A stretch of DNA of 64,000 nt from Brienomyrus brachyistius (lineage: Eukaryota > Chordata > Actinopteri > Osteoglossiformes > Mormyridae). This document shows positions 35,637-47,600 of this stretch, in pieces; positions within the stretch are counted from its first letter, which is position 1, and each line of letters starts with the position of its first letter. The notes under the pieces were generated by a model. It saw nothing but the letters and a program-made list of their open reading frames with translations. It made no database searches and was not told where the DNA came from. The stretch covers positions 22,926,461-22,990,460 of the forward strand of contig NC_064548.1 of NCBI RefSeq assembly GCF_023856365.1. The letters run 5' to 3'. Both the position numbers and the translations under genes were made by a program.

Positions 35637-38600
35637 ATGTATGGGCAGAAGCTTGTAAGGAGCTGCCTCGCCGGCCTAAGAAATACCGCTTTTAAGTTCC
35701 CCGTCCAGCGAACGGCCAGTGCTACATGTGTCAGGTATGGATTCACATGTGCAGGTTCCCTACGTCGCACTGCATCTTACGTATAATACCGCCGGAGTTC
35801 AGTCCGAAAGTACTGGTCTTTAAACTTTGGTTATGCATTAAAATGCACCCGCTTTGTGATCTGCAAATATGAATCTGTATTGTACTGCTGTCTATCTATA
35901 TTGGCCGTATTACCCCAAGCGAAAGCAGGACGCGGTGAGTGATCCGGCCGAGGTTGTTGTTATTGAAGGTACTTATAAAGAAAAGTAACTTGTCTGTAAT
36001 ACGTTTTCAACTGCCAACTAACCGCAGTTTTAAGACATTCACCTTAATGTGTATGATCGCCCCGTTTCGTATATGTGCTCCGTGTTTTTGACCTTCGACA
36101 CAGCGCCAGGCTGTTTACCCGGATCAAATCCAGTGACGAAAGCGGAAACATTTCTGTTTCAAAGGAGATTTATTCAGTACTACTTGCACACTCACATTTC
36201 TAAAAGTTAATCTTTGTAATTAAATGCCGTGCTTATGTGTGCACTGGTGCCCGCCATTTTAAAAAAATCTCATGGTGCACGGTGATGGTGATGATGATGA
36301 TGATACTATTATTATTATTTTATTTTCGATTAGATGGATCCGTAAACACTACATAAATCAGCTGAGACTGGTTTCTTTCTTTCTTTCTTTCTTTCTTTCT
36401 TAAAGAACAATTTGTATTACATGCTGAGACACGGACAGATCCAGTTACATACACAGGTCACTAAGTGGAAAGTCCAAACCCTGACTGCGCTCCCCCAACG
36501 CTTGGTAACGATCAGTACTTCACTATCTTGTACTTAAAACCGATCGTTAATCGATCGCAAATCCCTTCGTAACCAAAGTAATTCGTTTCGTCCATTTATA
36601 CTCGTTATTATTTGTTACTCTTAATCTGAACTTTTGCCTGCTGTCTGGTCACGATCCTGTCAGATCGCCAAAACAAGACAAAAAAAACACTGACGGTTTT
36701 TATGGACAAGGTAATCATTCTGATATAATAAGAAGTAAATATTGCAATATAAAACTATAATGTTAGCTGTAAATTAGCGTAAAAGTGGTTCGTTGTTGTA
36801 GCACTTGTATGCAGTTGCAGTACATACGTAACATGGTTCACTATTCAGAAGTGACCTTGAAAATCAAATTCAATTAATAAAACTCGTTGAAAACACGGTG
36901 CAGCATCGCTATTCGACTTGGAATATTAAGGAGTAGAATTAAAATGGAATTCCACATAAATTCATATACAGACTGTAAGTGCAGCTTTAACAACATAGCT
37001 TAATATTTCAATATGAATCACACAGCATGTTAACAGAAACAGCCAGCATAACCCCCCCCCCCCCCGTCCCCCACGCGATCACGATTATTTACTTCAGCAA
37101 AAAGCACCCGCTGGCCATGTCCCCCTGTTCGAGCAACTACCTGTTATTCATAAATGCCATACCTGAAGTTGTCACCTATAGAATAAACCATTTAACTGAC
37201 TTTTTGTGTACCACGGTGGGAGAGCATTTTAACCCTAACCACCTGACAATCCAGCGGCACTCATAAGAAAAACTACTGCAGACTGTTCACAAATGGAAAC
37301 ACGCATAGACAGTTAAATATGCAAAAAAATAATTCCACTCCAGCAGACCGTCAGTGATGTGCATGGCTTCATCAAGGCTGCTGTGTCCTGCGACTGTGCA
37401 TGCATTGATCACATTTCTACTGCACTGTGCGCACAACTGCATACAATTTCCAGCAGGAACAAACATTGGCACAAACATTTGTTTTCATGCCATTATTTCT
37501 TATGGGGAAAGTTCGATCAGAACTCGAACTTTTTAGGATTCGAACCCGAGGTCTGAATGGATTAAGTTCGAGTTTTGAGGTACCATTGTGTTTTGACCCC
37601 CCCCTCAGTAAGCTGTTTTAAGGCTTCTTTCGACGAGTGTTACTTCCTCATCCTATTGCTACTTGCCATTGTGCTTTTTTTGCAAACTGGAAAATGTTTG
37701 CAATCATCGTCAGTCACACTGTATTGACCAAAGATTGCTGTCACCTAGCTGTGGTTGAATATTAAACCTTAAGTACTCTTCGTAGGCCTATCTGTAAAAG
37801 CAACACTGAGTAAGTCATGCATTTGTAAATTCCATGCGAGAGCTCTGTTCCCATGAGTAAATGCCTGTAATCATCGCAATTACTACAGAACACTTCATAC
37901 TCATGCAAAAATTAGGTAAATGGTCATAATGTTTAAACGTGATTTTATACGACAAAATAAACGCACGTCTTCCACATCTTTTAAAGCATCAATGACCAGA
38001 CAATCAATAAGGTTAATGTTTAGGACAACTATCCATACATGAACATATGAATAAAAAATGGAGTTTAGCCTCCTGACCCTAAACCTTGGCTACTGTTAAA
38101 ACACCTAATCTGAGTTATCAGCTAATTAAGGCCTTAATGAGCTGGATTCAGAGTGTTAAGAAATCTTTATAAAATTCGACATCAACACTGATAGACTGGC
38201 AGCAGAAGCACTGTGACATCTAACGTTAAAGTGATTTGCTGTGACATCTAACGTTAAAGTGATTCGCTGTGACATCTAACGTTAAAGTGATTTGCTGTGA
38301 CATCTAACGTTAAAGTGATTCGCTGTGACATCTAACGTTAAAGTGATTCGCTGTGACATCTAACGTTAAAGTGATTCGCTGTGACATCTAACGTTAAAGT
38401 GATTCGCTAATCTGCACATCGGATAAGCTAGTTAGATGAAATTCAAAGTTGTCAGTGTGTCTGATTTTGTTTCCCACATTTTGCAGATTACTGCCCCCAC
38501 CCCCCCTTTTTGTACTAGTCATTCGCTTAAAAAGTTTAACATTTTTGGTATCAGGGCTGCTGTGGTTACTTAATGCTAGCATACTGAACTGCGCTCACCA

Positions 38601-41600
38601 ACATCTCTCGGTTTGTCTGTCCCACGGGTGTGTTGTCTGCGTTATTTATGGGTGCATACAGTGCAGTACTTCTAAGGTTCTGATAAGAACTGTGAAAAGC
38701 AACTGTGGAACTGGTGGCGATGGGAAAAAACACGCTGGATACTGCTATTAATTCCAGTGATGGAATGTACGACTGCGTTCTAAAAATTGTCGTAAGACTT
38801 TTTTTTTTTTTTACATTTTTTCAGTATAATGTAAAAATCTGAAAAAGCATTTTGCTGAATGTACTATTTGCCTCACTTGTATCTTACTTTGGGTCAAATC
38901 ATATTCTAAATATAGTATCTACGCGTAAATGTATCATGTCATTTTTTAAACTGAATTGCATGTATAGTGTATGTATATAATATAAACTTGAAACAATAAT
39001 TAACGTATACCATGCTCACCAGTGCTTCTAATCGCCTTTACGTATCTAAGATATGTAATATTTCTTTCTTTCTCCTGGCTGAGAGGCTGTTCCCACCTTC
39101 TTTACCTCCCTCCCTAGGCTGCAGCACTCCCAGCCGGACTCCGGACTTGTCCGCTCCTATCGGCCAGAGACAAGCAGTGCCAAGACCCTGATGGACATTG
39201 GCACTCGCAGGATCTTCTCTGAGGATCATGACCTCTTCCGGCAGAATGTGCGTCGTTTCTTCCAAGAGGAAGTGGTACCTTACCACAACCAGTAGGTGCC
39301 CTGATGCCGGACAAAGTCAGTGGGTAGCTGGTTCTGGCCCATTGTATGAATCACTGTTTCTTACAGTGATTACCGGTAGACCACATATTTAGTAGCTTGT
39401 GCAGTTTTGAGGAAGCTTCAGGTATTATTGCGAATATCATGTGGAGCCATGTCTAAGGTGGAGTCAATATGCAATGTATTTTGAGTCAGGATGCATTTTA
39501 TTTCTGGCAGTGTTTTGGGCAGCTGCAGAGGGCCTGTATGTATCGAGTGAGTAGCATGTGATGGTTTCTATTGACTGTATTCTTGCTCTTGCTCCCCATG
39601 TCTCAAGGTGGGAGAAGGCAGGCGAGGTGAGCCGGGAGCTGTGGGAGAAGGCCGGGCAGCAGGGCCTGCTAGGAGTGAACATCTCTGAAGAGCAGGGCGG
39701 TGTTGGAGGAGATTTGTTCTCCTCTGCTGTCGTTTGGGAAGAACAGTGAGTCAACAGGTCCTATACGTTTGTTAGCCAAAGACTTCCTTGAATATTTTCA
39801 CCTTTATTAAACTAAATTGTTCTTGTTGAGTTTTGCCCTAATAGTATCCATTTTTAATAGCCAGTCAGTGAATAAGTTGTTCGTAACCTTGTTTGAGATT
39901 TTTTTTAGAATCTCGCTAATGTGTCTGCATGTATGTGTATGAACACCCGTCTCCCAGGATGTACTGCAATTGCTCCGGCCCTGGCTTCTCCCTGCACTCA
40001 GACATCGTGATGCCTTACATCTGCTCCTACGGCTCCAAAGCCCAGGTCGAGCGCTTCGTCCCGCAGATGGCTGCTGGGAAGTGCATCGGCGCCATTGCCA
40101 TGACGGAGCCCGGAGCTGGCAGGTAAGGCCAAGCGAGGCACTGTAAGGTGACATGAAGCATAGTTCTGCGTTCCATTTACCCCGGAGCACCCGAGTTAAC
40201 CGCGTTTCAGTGCCACAAGTCGGAAAGTCCCTTAGCAATACCGGGGACCTGTTTCAAACAGCGCGATCTTGCTTAGCCAACTAACTTGTCAGATTTAAGG
40301 TACCCCAACTGAAATGACTTTTATCTTCGTTCGCTTACATTCAGCCCAGACTACCTTACATCCGACAAGTTATCCAGCTGAGCTCTTAATCATCCTTTGT
40401 AAAACAGACCCCAATTCTAGCCCAGTTAACTGTTAGCCGTTGTTAGCAAAATCAGTTGATAACACATTACGTGGTATTTTGCGGATACAAACAATATAGC
40501 AACACGTCCACAGATAGCGGTTGGACAGTGCTGTGTATACGACCGATTTAATGATACATTAATAAGATACAAGTGCCTATAAATGGTATAAAGCTACAGC
40601 TTTCGCTGTATTCTGAGGTCGGGGTTGCAGAGGATCCACCGACTTTACTAGTCGAGATTCCGACTTCAGAGGGTTTTCTAGTTCAAACTTCCGCCTACCG
40701 GGTTCGAATGGAGCACAGCATAAAACAGCACCTTCCTCTGCCTCCTCCCAGGCACTGAATTTGAGCAGACAGCTTTAATAGGCCAACTTATATCGTGTAC
40801 ACAGTGTTTCATGTGATTTTGACCTTGACATTTTGAGCCTTTTGCTTTGCAGCGATCTCCAAGGTGTCAGGACCTTTGCCAAGAAAGATGGCAGCGACTG
40901 GATCCTCAATGGAAACAAGGTGTGCTTTGGATGGATTGCAGTTTGGTGTCTTGTACAGATAACCGTACCAAATGGGAATACTTATCCAGTTGGAAAATGT
41001 TCAGGTCCCTCCCTCCCCACACTGCGGCAGGTGTTCATCACAAATGGCTGGTTGAGTGACCTGGTCATCGTGGTGGCTGTAACGAACCGGGAAGCGCCGA
41101 CAGCAGCCCACGGGATCAGCCTCTTTCTGGTGGAGAATGGAATGAAGGGCTTCCACAAGGGTCGCAAGCTGGAGAAGATCGGGCTCAAGGCACAGGTGAG
41201 CGCAGACAGCTGAATTGCCACCACCTTCCTGTTCTTCAGAAATGTACGAGGAAGGATTCGCTTCTCACACGCCTCACATAGAGTCTCACACCCCATATGT
41301 CCCGGCACAACCTCCAGGCCCCCTGGTCATCAGAAATGGGTTCTCTGATGAAAAGGTGGCCGTGCATTCTGGGTCACAGCCCAGCCATCAGATCTGCACC
41401 CTCTGTTCATGTTTTTCAATCCCATCCTGATAACTAGAGAGTATAAATGGGTTTTAAGTCGTATTAACAGTCTGAGGTATCCCCCTCTGTCAATACTCAT
41501 AATATCTGTCTGTGTTTGTCATGATTTTATCTTCTCTTTATACCCCTTTATTAGTTTTATTTATTTTATTTTTTCTTTCTGACTTTTCCTTTTGATGATC

Positions 41601-42382
41601 CTGTACAGCACTTTGGTCAAGCTTATGTTTTTAGATGCGCTTTAGAAAGAAATTTAACTTTGACTTTTGACTTTGGCTTGACCCCGAGCGGAGTCGTGAC
41701 TTTCTCCGTGCCCCTAGGACACGGCTGAGCTGTTTTTCGAGGACATCCGCCTCCCACCAGAGGCTCTTCTGGGCCAGGTCAACAAGGGCTTCTACTACCT
41801 GATGAATGAACTTCCCCAGGTAAGACCGTCCATCTGGGCAGGTATCTTCTGGGAAACGAAAAAGGTGTTGATATTCTCCAATGAAGGTTCTCATTTTAAT
41901 AGGATATCAGTAGGTGAGAGATCCCTTTACGCACTTAGCCAGTTAGGATTATTTTAGGGGTGTGAAGACTGAACGCTTCTCAGACTGGTAAAAATTTTAT
42001 TTTACTCCCCATCAGGAACGCTTGCTAATCGCCGATATGGCCATCGCCAGCTGCGAGTTCATGTTTGAGGAGACCAGAAAATACGTGACTGAGAGGAAGG
42101 CTTTTGGCAAGACCATCTCTCACCTGCAGGTGGGCATCCGACGGCTGGTTCACGGACAGGTGCACCTTGTATTTTCCCGTGTGTTGGGTGGTAAGACCCT
42201 GCGTCTGTCGCCCCCCCCCCCCCCCCCCCCCGTGCAGACAGTGCAGCACAAGCTGGCTGAGCTGAAGACTGAGGTTTGCGTAGGGCGGGCCTTCCTGGAC
42301 AGCTGTCTGCAACTGCATGCAGAGAAGAAACTGGATTCTTCCACCGCCTCCATGGCCAAGTACTGGTGAGCAGACAAAGGAC

Positions 42383-42418
<36 letters not shown>

Positions 42419-42863
42419 CTGCCTATGGCTAACTGCAGTCACGTTAGTGCTCACTGACTCGTGCTCTTGGTTTAATCTCTTCATATGTCACTGAGAACCT
42501 TCTCTCCAAACAGGGCCACTGACCTCCAGAACAAAGTGGCTACACAGTGCCTGCAGCTTCATGGAGGGTGGGGCTATATGTGGGAATTCCCCATTGCCAA
42601 GTAAGTGACCACCCACTTACCATTCATAAGCCTCACGGGGGGTGGCGGGGGGATAACCTGATAGAAATACTACCCTTATGTTAATGACTGTGACTTACAC
42701 CATGCCTACTCATTCCTGTTTCTATAAACCAAAAGTCTTGGTCCTCTACTGACCTGCTTTCTCCCTCAGGGCCTTCGTAGATTCTCGCGTCCAACCCATC
42801 TACGGTGGCACCAATGAGATCATGAAGGAGCTGATTGCCCGTACCATCGTCAGCAAGAACTGA
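35637..42863 (+). CDS. acadl: Long-chain acyl-CoA dehydrogenase, mitochondrial, 11 exons, 443 aa
   Basis: Exons: 35637-35734, 39118-39291, 39608-39745, 39958-40122, 40853-40919, 41031-41195, 41718-41819, 42016-42129, 42238-42365, 42514-42600, 42770-42863 (1,332 nt, all in frame). The protein aligns with vertebrate ACADL. It has a basic presequence (MYGQKLVRSCLAGLR), the N-terminal helical domain from SSAKTLMDIG, the flavin-loop motif MTEPGAGSDLQG (185-196), and the C-terminal signature GGTNEIMKEL (425-434). LCAD and isovaleryl-CoA dehydrogenase carry the catalytic base in the ERL helix; here it is Glu304, the first codon of exon 8. The enzyme is an FAD homotetramer in the matrix that desaturates long-chain acyl-CoAs at C2-C3 and passes electrons to ETF. 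The linker after the presequence looks about a dozen residues longer than in human (430 aa). The start is the only ATG in this frame, since the ATG at 35641 meets a stop within a few codons. Exon 2 uses donor GTAGGT at 39292. No damage is seen. Confidence 0.95.
36372..36401 (+). repeat. (TTTC)n microsatellite in acadl intron 1
   Basis: About seven TTTC units. Confidence 0.9.
36920..37330 (+). repeat. Dispersed repeat, copy 2 (in acadl intron 1)
   Basis: Same blocks as copy 1, with a 14-C run (37052-37065) inserted in the centre. See the entry at 3190 for the shared motifs. Confidence 0.6.
37485..37610. repeat. Interspersed repeat remnant with TTCGAACT motifs, acadl intron 1
   Basis: GAACTCGAACTTTTTAGGATT, then TTCGAACCCGAGGTCTGAAT and TTAAGTTCGAGTTTTGAGG resemble the end of a common fish DNA element. 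Boundaries are unclear. Confidence 0.4.
38211..38408 (+). repeat. 28-bp minisatellite, seven near-identical copies, acadl intron 1
   Basis: The unit is CTGTGACATCTAACGTTAAA followed by GTGATTYG, where Y alternates T or C. Unit starts are at 38211, 38239, 38267, 38295, 38323, 38351 and 38379. Confidence 0.95.
41580..41670 (+). repeat. LINE 3' tail fragment in acadl intron 6
   Basis: TGTACAGCACTTTGGTCAA followed by GCTTTAGAAAGAAATTTAAC and TTTGACTTTTGACTTTG resembles the 'CAGCACTTTGGTCAACTGTGG...TTGACTTGAC' retroposon end. Confidence 0.5.
42385..42416 (+). repeat. (AC)16 microsatellite in acadl intron 9
   Basis: 32 bases of uninterrupted AC, starting 20 bases after the exon 9 donor. Confidence 0.95.
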
Positions 42864-43072
42864 GCCTGTGAGAAGCTGATTTGATCAGCTCGACACTCTG
42901 TGTGCCTTACAGTTACTCCTCTGATGTTGATAGACAACCAATTACTGCCTTTCTATTCTGGAAGATGTTTAATGATAATTGATGATGGAGGCCATCTACG
43001 TAACCTTGTAACTATGTGAAACTGTGCGGCAGAACATAACATTAAATATTTGAACTAAAATAGTGTCTGTAT
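42864..43072 (+). other. acadl: acadl 3' UTR
   Basis: About 200 bases between the TGA stop and the inserted SINE tail, with the ATTAAA signal at 43041. Confidence 0.55.
43041..43046 (+). terminator. acadl: acadl poly(A) signal ATTAAA
   Basis: The common variant ATTAAA lies about 180 bases after the acadl stop, giving a short 3' UTR. A truncated SINE was inserted about 25 bases further on. A later AATAAA near 43362 is an alternative. Confidence 0.5.
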
Positions 43073-43202
43073 TGCGATGGGCTGGCCCCCCATCCTGGGT
43101 TGTTCCCTGCCTCATGCCCATTGCTTCCGGGATAGGTTCCAGACCCCCGCAACCCAGTAGGATAAGCGGTTTAGAAAATGGATGGATGGATAGTGTCTGT
43201 AT
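43061..43202 (+). mobile_element. 5'-truncated SINE with perfect target-site duplication
   Basis: The SINE 3' part occupies 43073-43190, from TGCGATGGGCTGGCCCCCC to the GGATGGATGGA tail. It is flanked by identical 12-mers TAGTGTCTGTAT at 43061-43072 and 43191-43202. This is the signature of target-primed insertion. Confidence 0.9.
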
Positions 43203-44163
43203 GTAAAAGTAATTAATAATGGTTTACTGGTTTATTCCTGTTCCTATATTAGTGCTTAAAATCCACCTTTGCTACATCCAGTCATGGAATGTTAACTATT
43301 TTGGTTTGGTTTTTTTAAATGTAAAATTACGTAAGATATTTCTAAATGAAAGTAATTGTTGAATAAAACGTCTTTGTTTCGCATCTAACTGTATTTTATT
43401 TAAGGACAAGCAATTTTGTTACAACTTTATACATTTAAAGTTGGTGCCAAAATACCAATGCGCTATACTGTCGAAACACGGTTTCAACTGCGGGGATTTT
43501 ACGAGAATATTAAGACATCCTACTGTTTGTCAGTCAGCTTGGTAATGTATCTAGTCATGCTACCTTGATTATATTTAGAATGACATTATCCGACCTGTTT
43601 ATAAATCTATCAAGGAAACGTTAATGATATGCGTTAATGCCGTTATCCTTGTAACCTTATGAAAGACGCAAGAATTTTATGTTTTTGTTTGGTAGCAGTT
43701 TAACCAAGAACCTGATCAACACATGAAAGACCTGGCGTATGAAATGTGATCTTTGATAACGGACAGGATTGTAAACTGTGGATACTTTGTAGTTAAGGGG
43801 AGTAATTTAATCTATGGATTTCCAAAATATGGGATTTGCTGTATTTAAAAGGTGTAGATAAATGAAAAAATTTTAACGAGAACAACTTTTGTTGGTTGTT
43901 ATTGGCAAAGTAGTGAGGTCTATGTACGGTGATATTTATTGCTTGTCGCCTGACGTTCTCTTTATAAACACTGGCGAGTAAAACATGTATAAACAATCTA
44001 TCCTATTATGTGCTTTTAAACGACTCCACATTTAAAGAAGATAAAAGAAGTTAATAACTTATAAAGGTTTTAATGGGTATTCCAGCAAAAATAGAGCTAG
44101 ACTGAAGAGATTGGGACTAAGAAGCGGGTCTCGGGGGAGAATTGGGGAAGCTTATGGGAGGGG
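43203..44163. other. Spacer between acadl and the farp1-like leader
   Basis: AT-rich, no exon or bounded repeat recognised. AATAAA occurs near 43362. Confidence 0.4.
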
Positions 44164-44613
44164 GTGTGTGGCATGTGGGCCCGGTTGAAGAAATTTTGTC
44201 CCGAGTACGAGAATTATGGGCGACAGACCGTCTACGATGATCTAATTCAACTGGTTTTTAGTAGCGAGAATTGTGAGTGTGACACCCTTGACTGGGCAGT
44301 AGGAGGCGCTATATATGAGATTTCTCCACATGGGGACACTGGATGTGAATGCGTGCAGTGCCAACTGGGCTTGCTGGAGGCACTGTGTCTCCTTTTATTG
44401 TTCGAGGAGCAAAGTCGGCGTGAATCTGCCGCTCGTTTCACTATAACCCTGCGATCAGTCGCTCCGACATGGCGATCGTGGAGAAGCGGCGTTACGGAGC
44501 AGCCAGCATCTGAGTTCCCCTTAAAAATCCAGAGGCGATCGCTATTTTGGGAAGAAGGGAATTATTGTACCTTAATCCTTCGGTTGTTTACACGTGGAAG
44601 GTCTTAAAAAAAG
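44164..44613 (+). other. Probable non-coding first exon (5' UTR) of the farp1-like gene
   Basis: The 3' boundary is the strong donor AAG|GTGAGT after 44613; the 5' boundary is only a guess. The DNA is richer in CpG than its surroundings, as at a vertebrate promoter. The first coding exon of farp1 (51131 on) begins at a splice acceptor 25 bases before its ATG, so an upstream non-coding exon is required, and this is the best candidate seen. A 147-codon open frame runs through it (44164-44607), but it stops before the donor and I recognise no protein in it. A 14-codon upstream ORF sits at 44469-44513. Confidence 0.45.
44469..44513 (+). promoter_or_regulatory. Candidate upstream ORF (14 codons) in the farp1 leader
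   Basis: ATG in a favourable context (G at -3, G at +4) encodes MAIVEKRRYGAASI and then TGA. If the leader exon is real, this uORF would be translated before the farp1 start and could lower its translation. Confidence 0.3.
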
Positions 44614-47600
44614 GTGAGTGCAATTGTGCAACGTAATTTGGTCCATACAGATCCATGTGTTGCAAGCTAACTTGTTTGAAGGGTAGATTAGTGTTACGTC
44701 TCCTGTTTCTACCTAGGATTTTGTTTTATCTGCCACCTTGCCTGTTATCGATGCGTGCATTTCACGGCCATAGTTTGTGAAGTTTACACGATTTGCACGT
44801 CTTGTTGGAGAATCTGTTGTGCGCGCAAAACGTTTTGTTTCTGGGCACTAAGATGATGTTTTGCTTTTTCTGATTTATCTAATAATATATCGAGTTCTGA
44901 AGCACCGATTGCAGAATAAGACCAAGTAAACACGACGAGTGGCTAGTCTGATTTTTTTTCCGTATCTCAAGGACGGGTGATAACCCAAATGCGCTTATGT
45001 GGGCTATTGTGGTTGGCTGTATCATACCCCTTGTTGTCGGAGTAAACGCATACAAGGGGAGATCGGTGGTGGTGGACCGCCTGGAGTCTTGTTTCCGAGT
45101 GATGTGATTATTTTACAGAAAATAATCCGTTTGAATCGCCCATTTATTGGGGTGATCAGTTCACGGTGAACACATCCCGCCCCACGTCATTCAGGTTAGC
45201 TGATACTGTCGGGCAGTATATAGAACGAGTAATATACCGGGATCATATTATTTATTATATTATTGTAAACCAGGGAACATGAATTTTCATTTCTCCTTTT
45301 TCATAAACACGACGTGCTTGAAATCAAAGACATCCGTAGCTCTACGTGCCTCGTTATTCCCCCGATAGTCCGTTTTATTTATGTGATAACTCATATTCAC
45401 AATGTAGTGTCTATACAGCCAATATACACTATTGCATCAACCTAAAAGATCACTTTGATAATATACACTCTGGGAAACCGGTGCTTATAATTATGAGTAT
45501 GTGGAGGCTTCCCACATTTCCATAATAAATGAATAACTGCTGTGGAGTGTCTGTCAGTATGCTTACGGTATATCTCAAATGCAGCTGTGAGGCCCATTTT
45601 AAAGCTTTTTATTCGGAGGAACGTCTCCGTTACAGAGCACACGGCTAGTTGGAAGGGAGAGGTCTTTGCTCCCTTTTCTCCTTCATCCCAAACAAATGCG
45701 TTAAAAATTGCGTGTAATTCTTAATGGGAAGTGTTTTTTTTTGGTTTCGTTTTAGCTATGTAATACCGTGGGAATTATGTTGTGTACACGTATGAACATT
45801 GGATAGTATTTGCAAATGCTTTTGAAATCAAAATGTGACAATGTTCATGTTCCTGATTTCGCTCGTACTGCTTTCGCCCGTAAAATCGGTAATATACAGG
45901 GGATTAGACCCCATGACTTACTGTAGAGTGGTTCAGCCTGAGGTAGTTATTATGCTTTTTAGCAATTTGTTGTAGATTGTCAGTATCTCTCAACATTTTG
46001 CCTCTTAATCAGGTCAGACCAAAGTGCAGTAGGGACTGGCGTTAACAGCTCGCTCTGATATTGGGGTTATAGTGAAGCTTTTGTTTATACGAATTAGGTT
46101 GATAAAAGTAACACAGAATCCTGCTTAAAAATCACATGATTTCATCTCCTTCCTTCACATTGTACTGTTTTTTTTTTTTTAAATGGTTGCAGTTGGCCTC
46201 ATTTTTCATCCTCTCTGCGCTTACGCATATTTTCATGAATGGTTGCTGTGTACATTTGCAAATAAGACCACCGGATTGGAATGAGCTCCTTCGTAAGCCT
46301 ACAGGTCTGCATGTTCCTACACTCCTGAACTGTCACTTGAAGCAAGTCAGGCTTTACCAGAGCAAAACATCAGCAACTTTAGCTAAGTCTAAGAAAAAGA
46401 TGAGAAGCCCGTCATTTACTGAATGCCTGATTAAACCAGTGAAATAAAAGCATTAAAGTAGCACCGTCAGATCAGCTTTTACGGCAATAAAACCCTTTTT
46501 AATATTCACATCTTTTGAGAAATAGTGTGTGGTGTGCACATACATATATAATCGTTTGATTATGTCTGGCAGCTGAGGCTTCTGGGACAGGTTCACTGTG
46601 ATGCAAGACACTGAATCAAAAAGCACAGCTGAGGTTTAGTTGTTATTTAAACTGCGACTTGACTCCGCTTAGATCTAAGCTTAATGCTTTCCCCCTGAAA
46701 AAACATTGGGTTTCAGCACTAAAAATAGAAGTTTGCATTTGGGGGGGGCGGGGAGTAGATCTCTTGTGGCCGTGAGACATTTTTGAGGAGAGACAGAATA
46801 AGTTTGAGATCCTTTGGAAGGCGTTCCCTTTGAGATGTTTGGTCTGTGCTGATGAAGTTGACAGGTGTTGCAACAGGTCCCAACACGTGACGCTCTTCTG
46901 GAGGAGGTGGTCTTGGGGTGGACTGTTAACGTGGAACTGGCTGTAATGCAGGCCAGCTGTGTGTATTCCACACACAAGCACGGGCTTGCACTGCCGCTAA
47001 ACGCCCCGTCCAAACTCACCAGCCTCCCTGACGGGGGCAGTCCTGTGGGCATTTCTGCTCTGAATCCGAAGGTGTCCTTCACGCAAGGCTTCACGTGGCC
47101 CCATGTCGGACAGGAAACAATGGAGGCGTCGCATTGTTCCGCGTCCGCCCCTGAAACAAAAGCCGGGTTAGTACAAGAGAACACGCTGTCGCTCTCTAAC
47201 GAGCACTGGCCCTTTCCTAAGCTGCGGATGCGCACAGGCTGTCCGATCCCCGAGCTTTGTGGCAGAAGATGAGCACATTCAGCCCAAAATAATCTCCTCC
47301 TGTGGATCCGGCACTTTCCGCATCCTCCGGAGCCCCGGCAATGCTTTGTGTGAAGCGATCTGGAACCTTGGCGTCTGTATGAGGTGGCCAAGCAAGCGTA
47401 GGGGTCCCATCGGAGCGTCAAGAAAAGCTGAGGAGCAGTAGGTGGGGACATAGACCCATGAGGGAAATTTAAGTCACATTTGAATGATTTCTTTTTTATT
47501 ATTTAACAGACATATGAAAGACGAAACAATTTAGATACAGCAGCAGTTGTTGATAGTTCGGGCAATATGCAGACACTGATCTGCAAGGCTGTGAATGTAT

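Noticed and set aside
38211..38408. Possible CRISPR-like array
   Set aside because: The 28-bp units are directly adjacent with no spacers and lie in a vertebrate intron, so this is a minisatellite.
42059..42484. Long - strand frames over acadl exons 8-9
   Set aside because: Shadows of acadl; they include translated AC and C repeats.
44164..44607. 147-codon frame as an independent protein gene
   Set aside because: No family recognised. It ends right before a strong donor, so a 5' UTR exon is the simpler reading; coding potential is not excluded.
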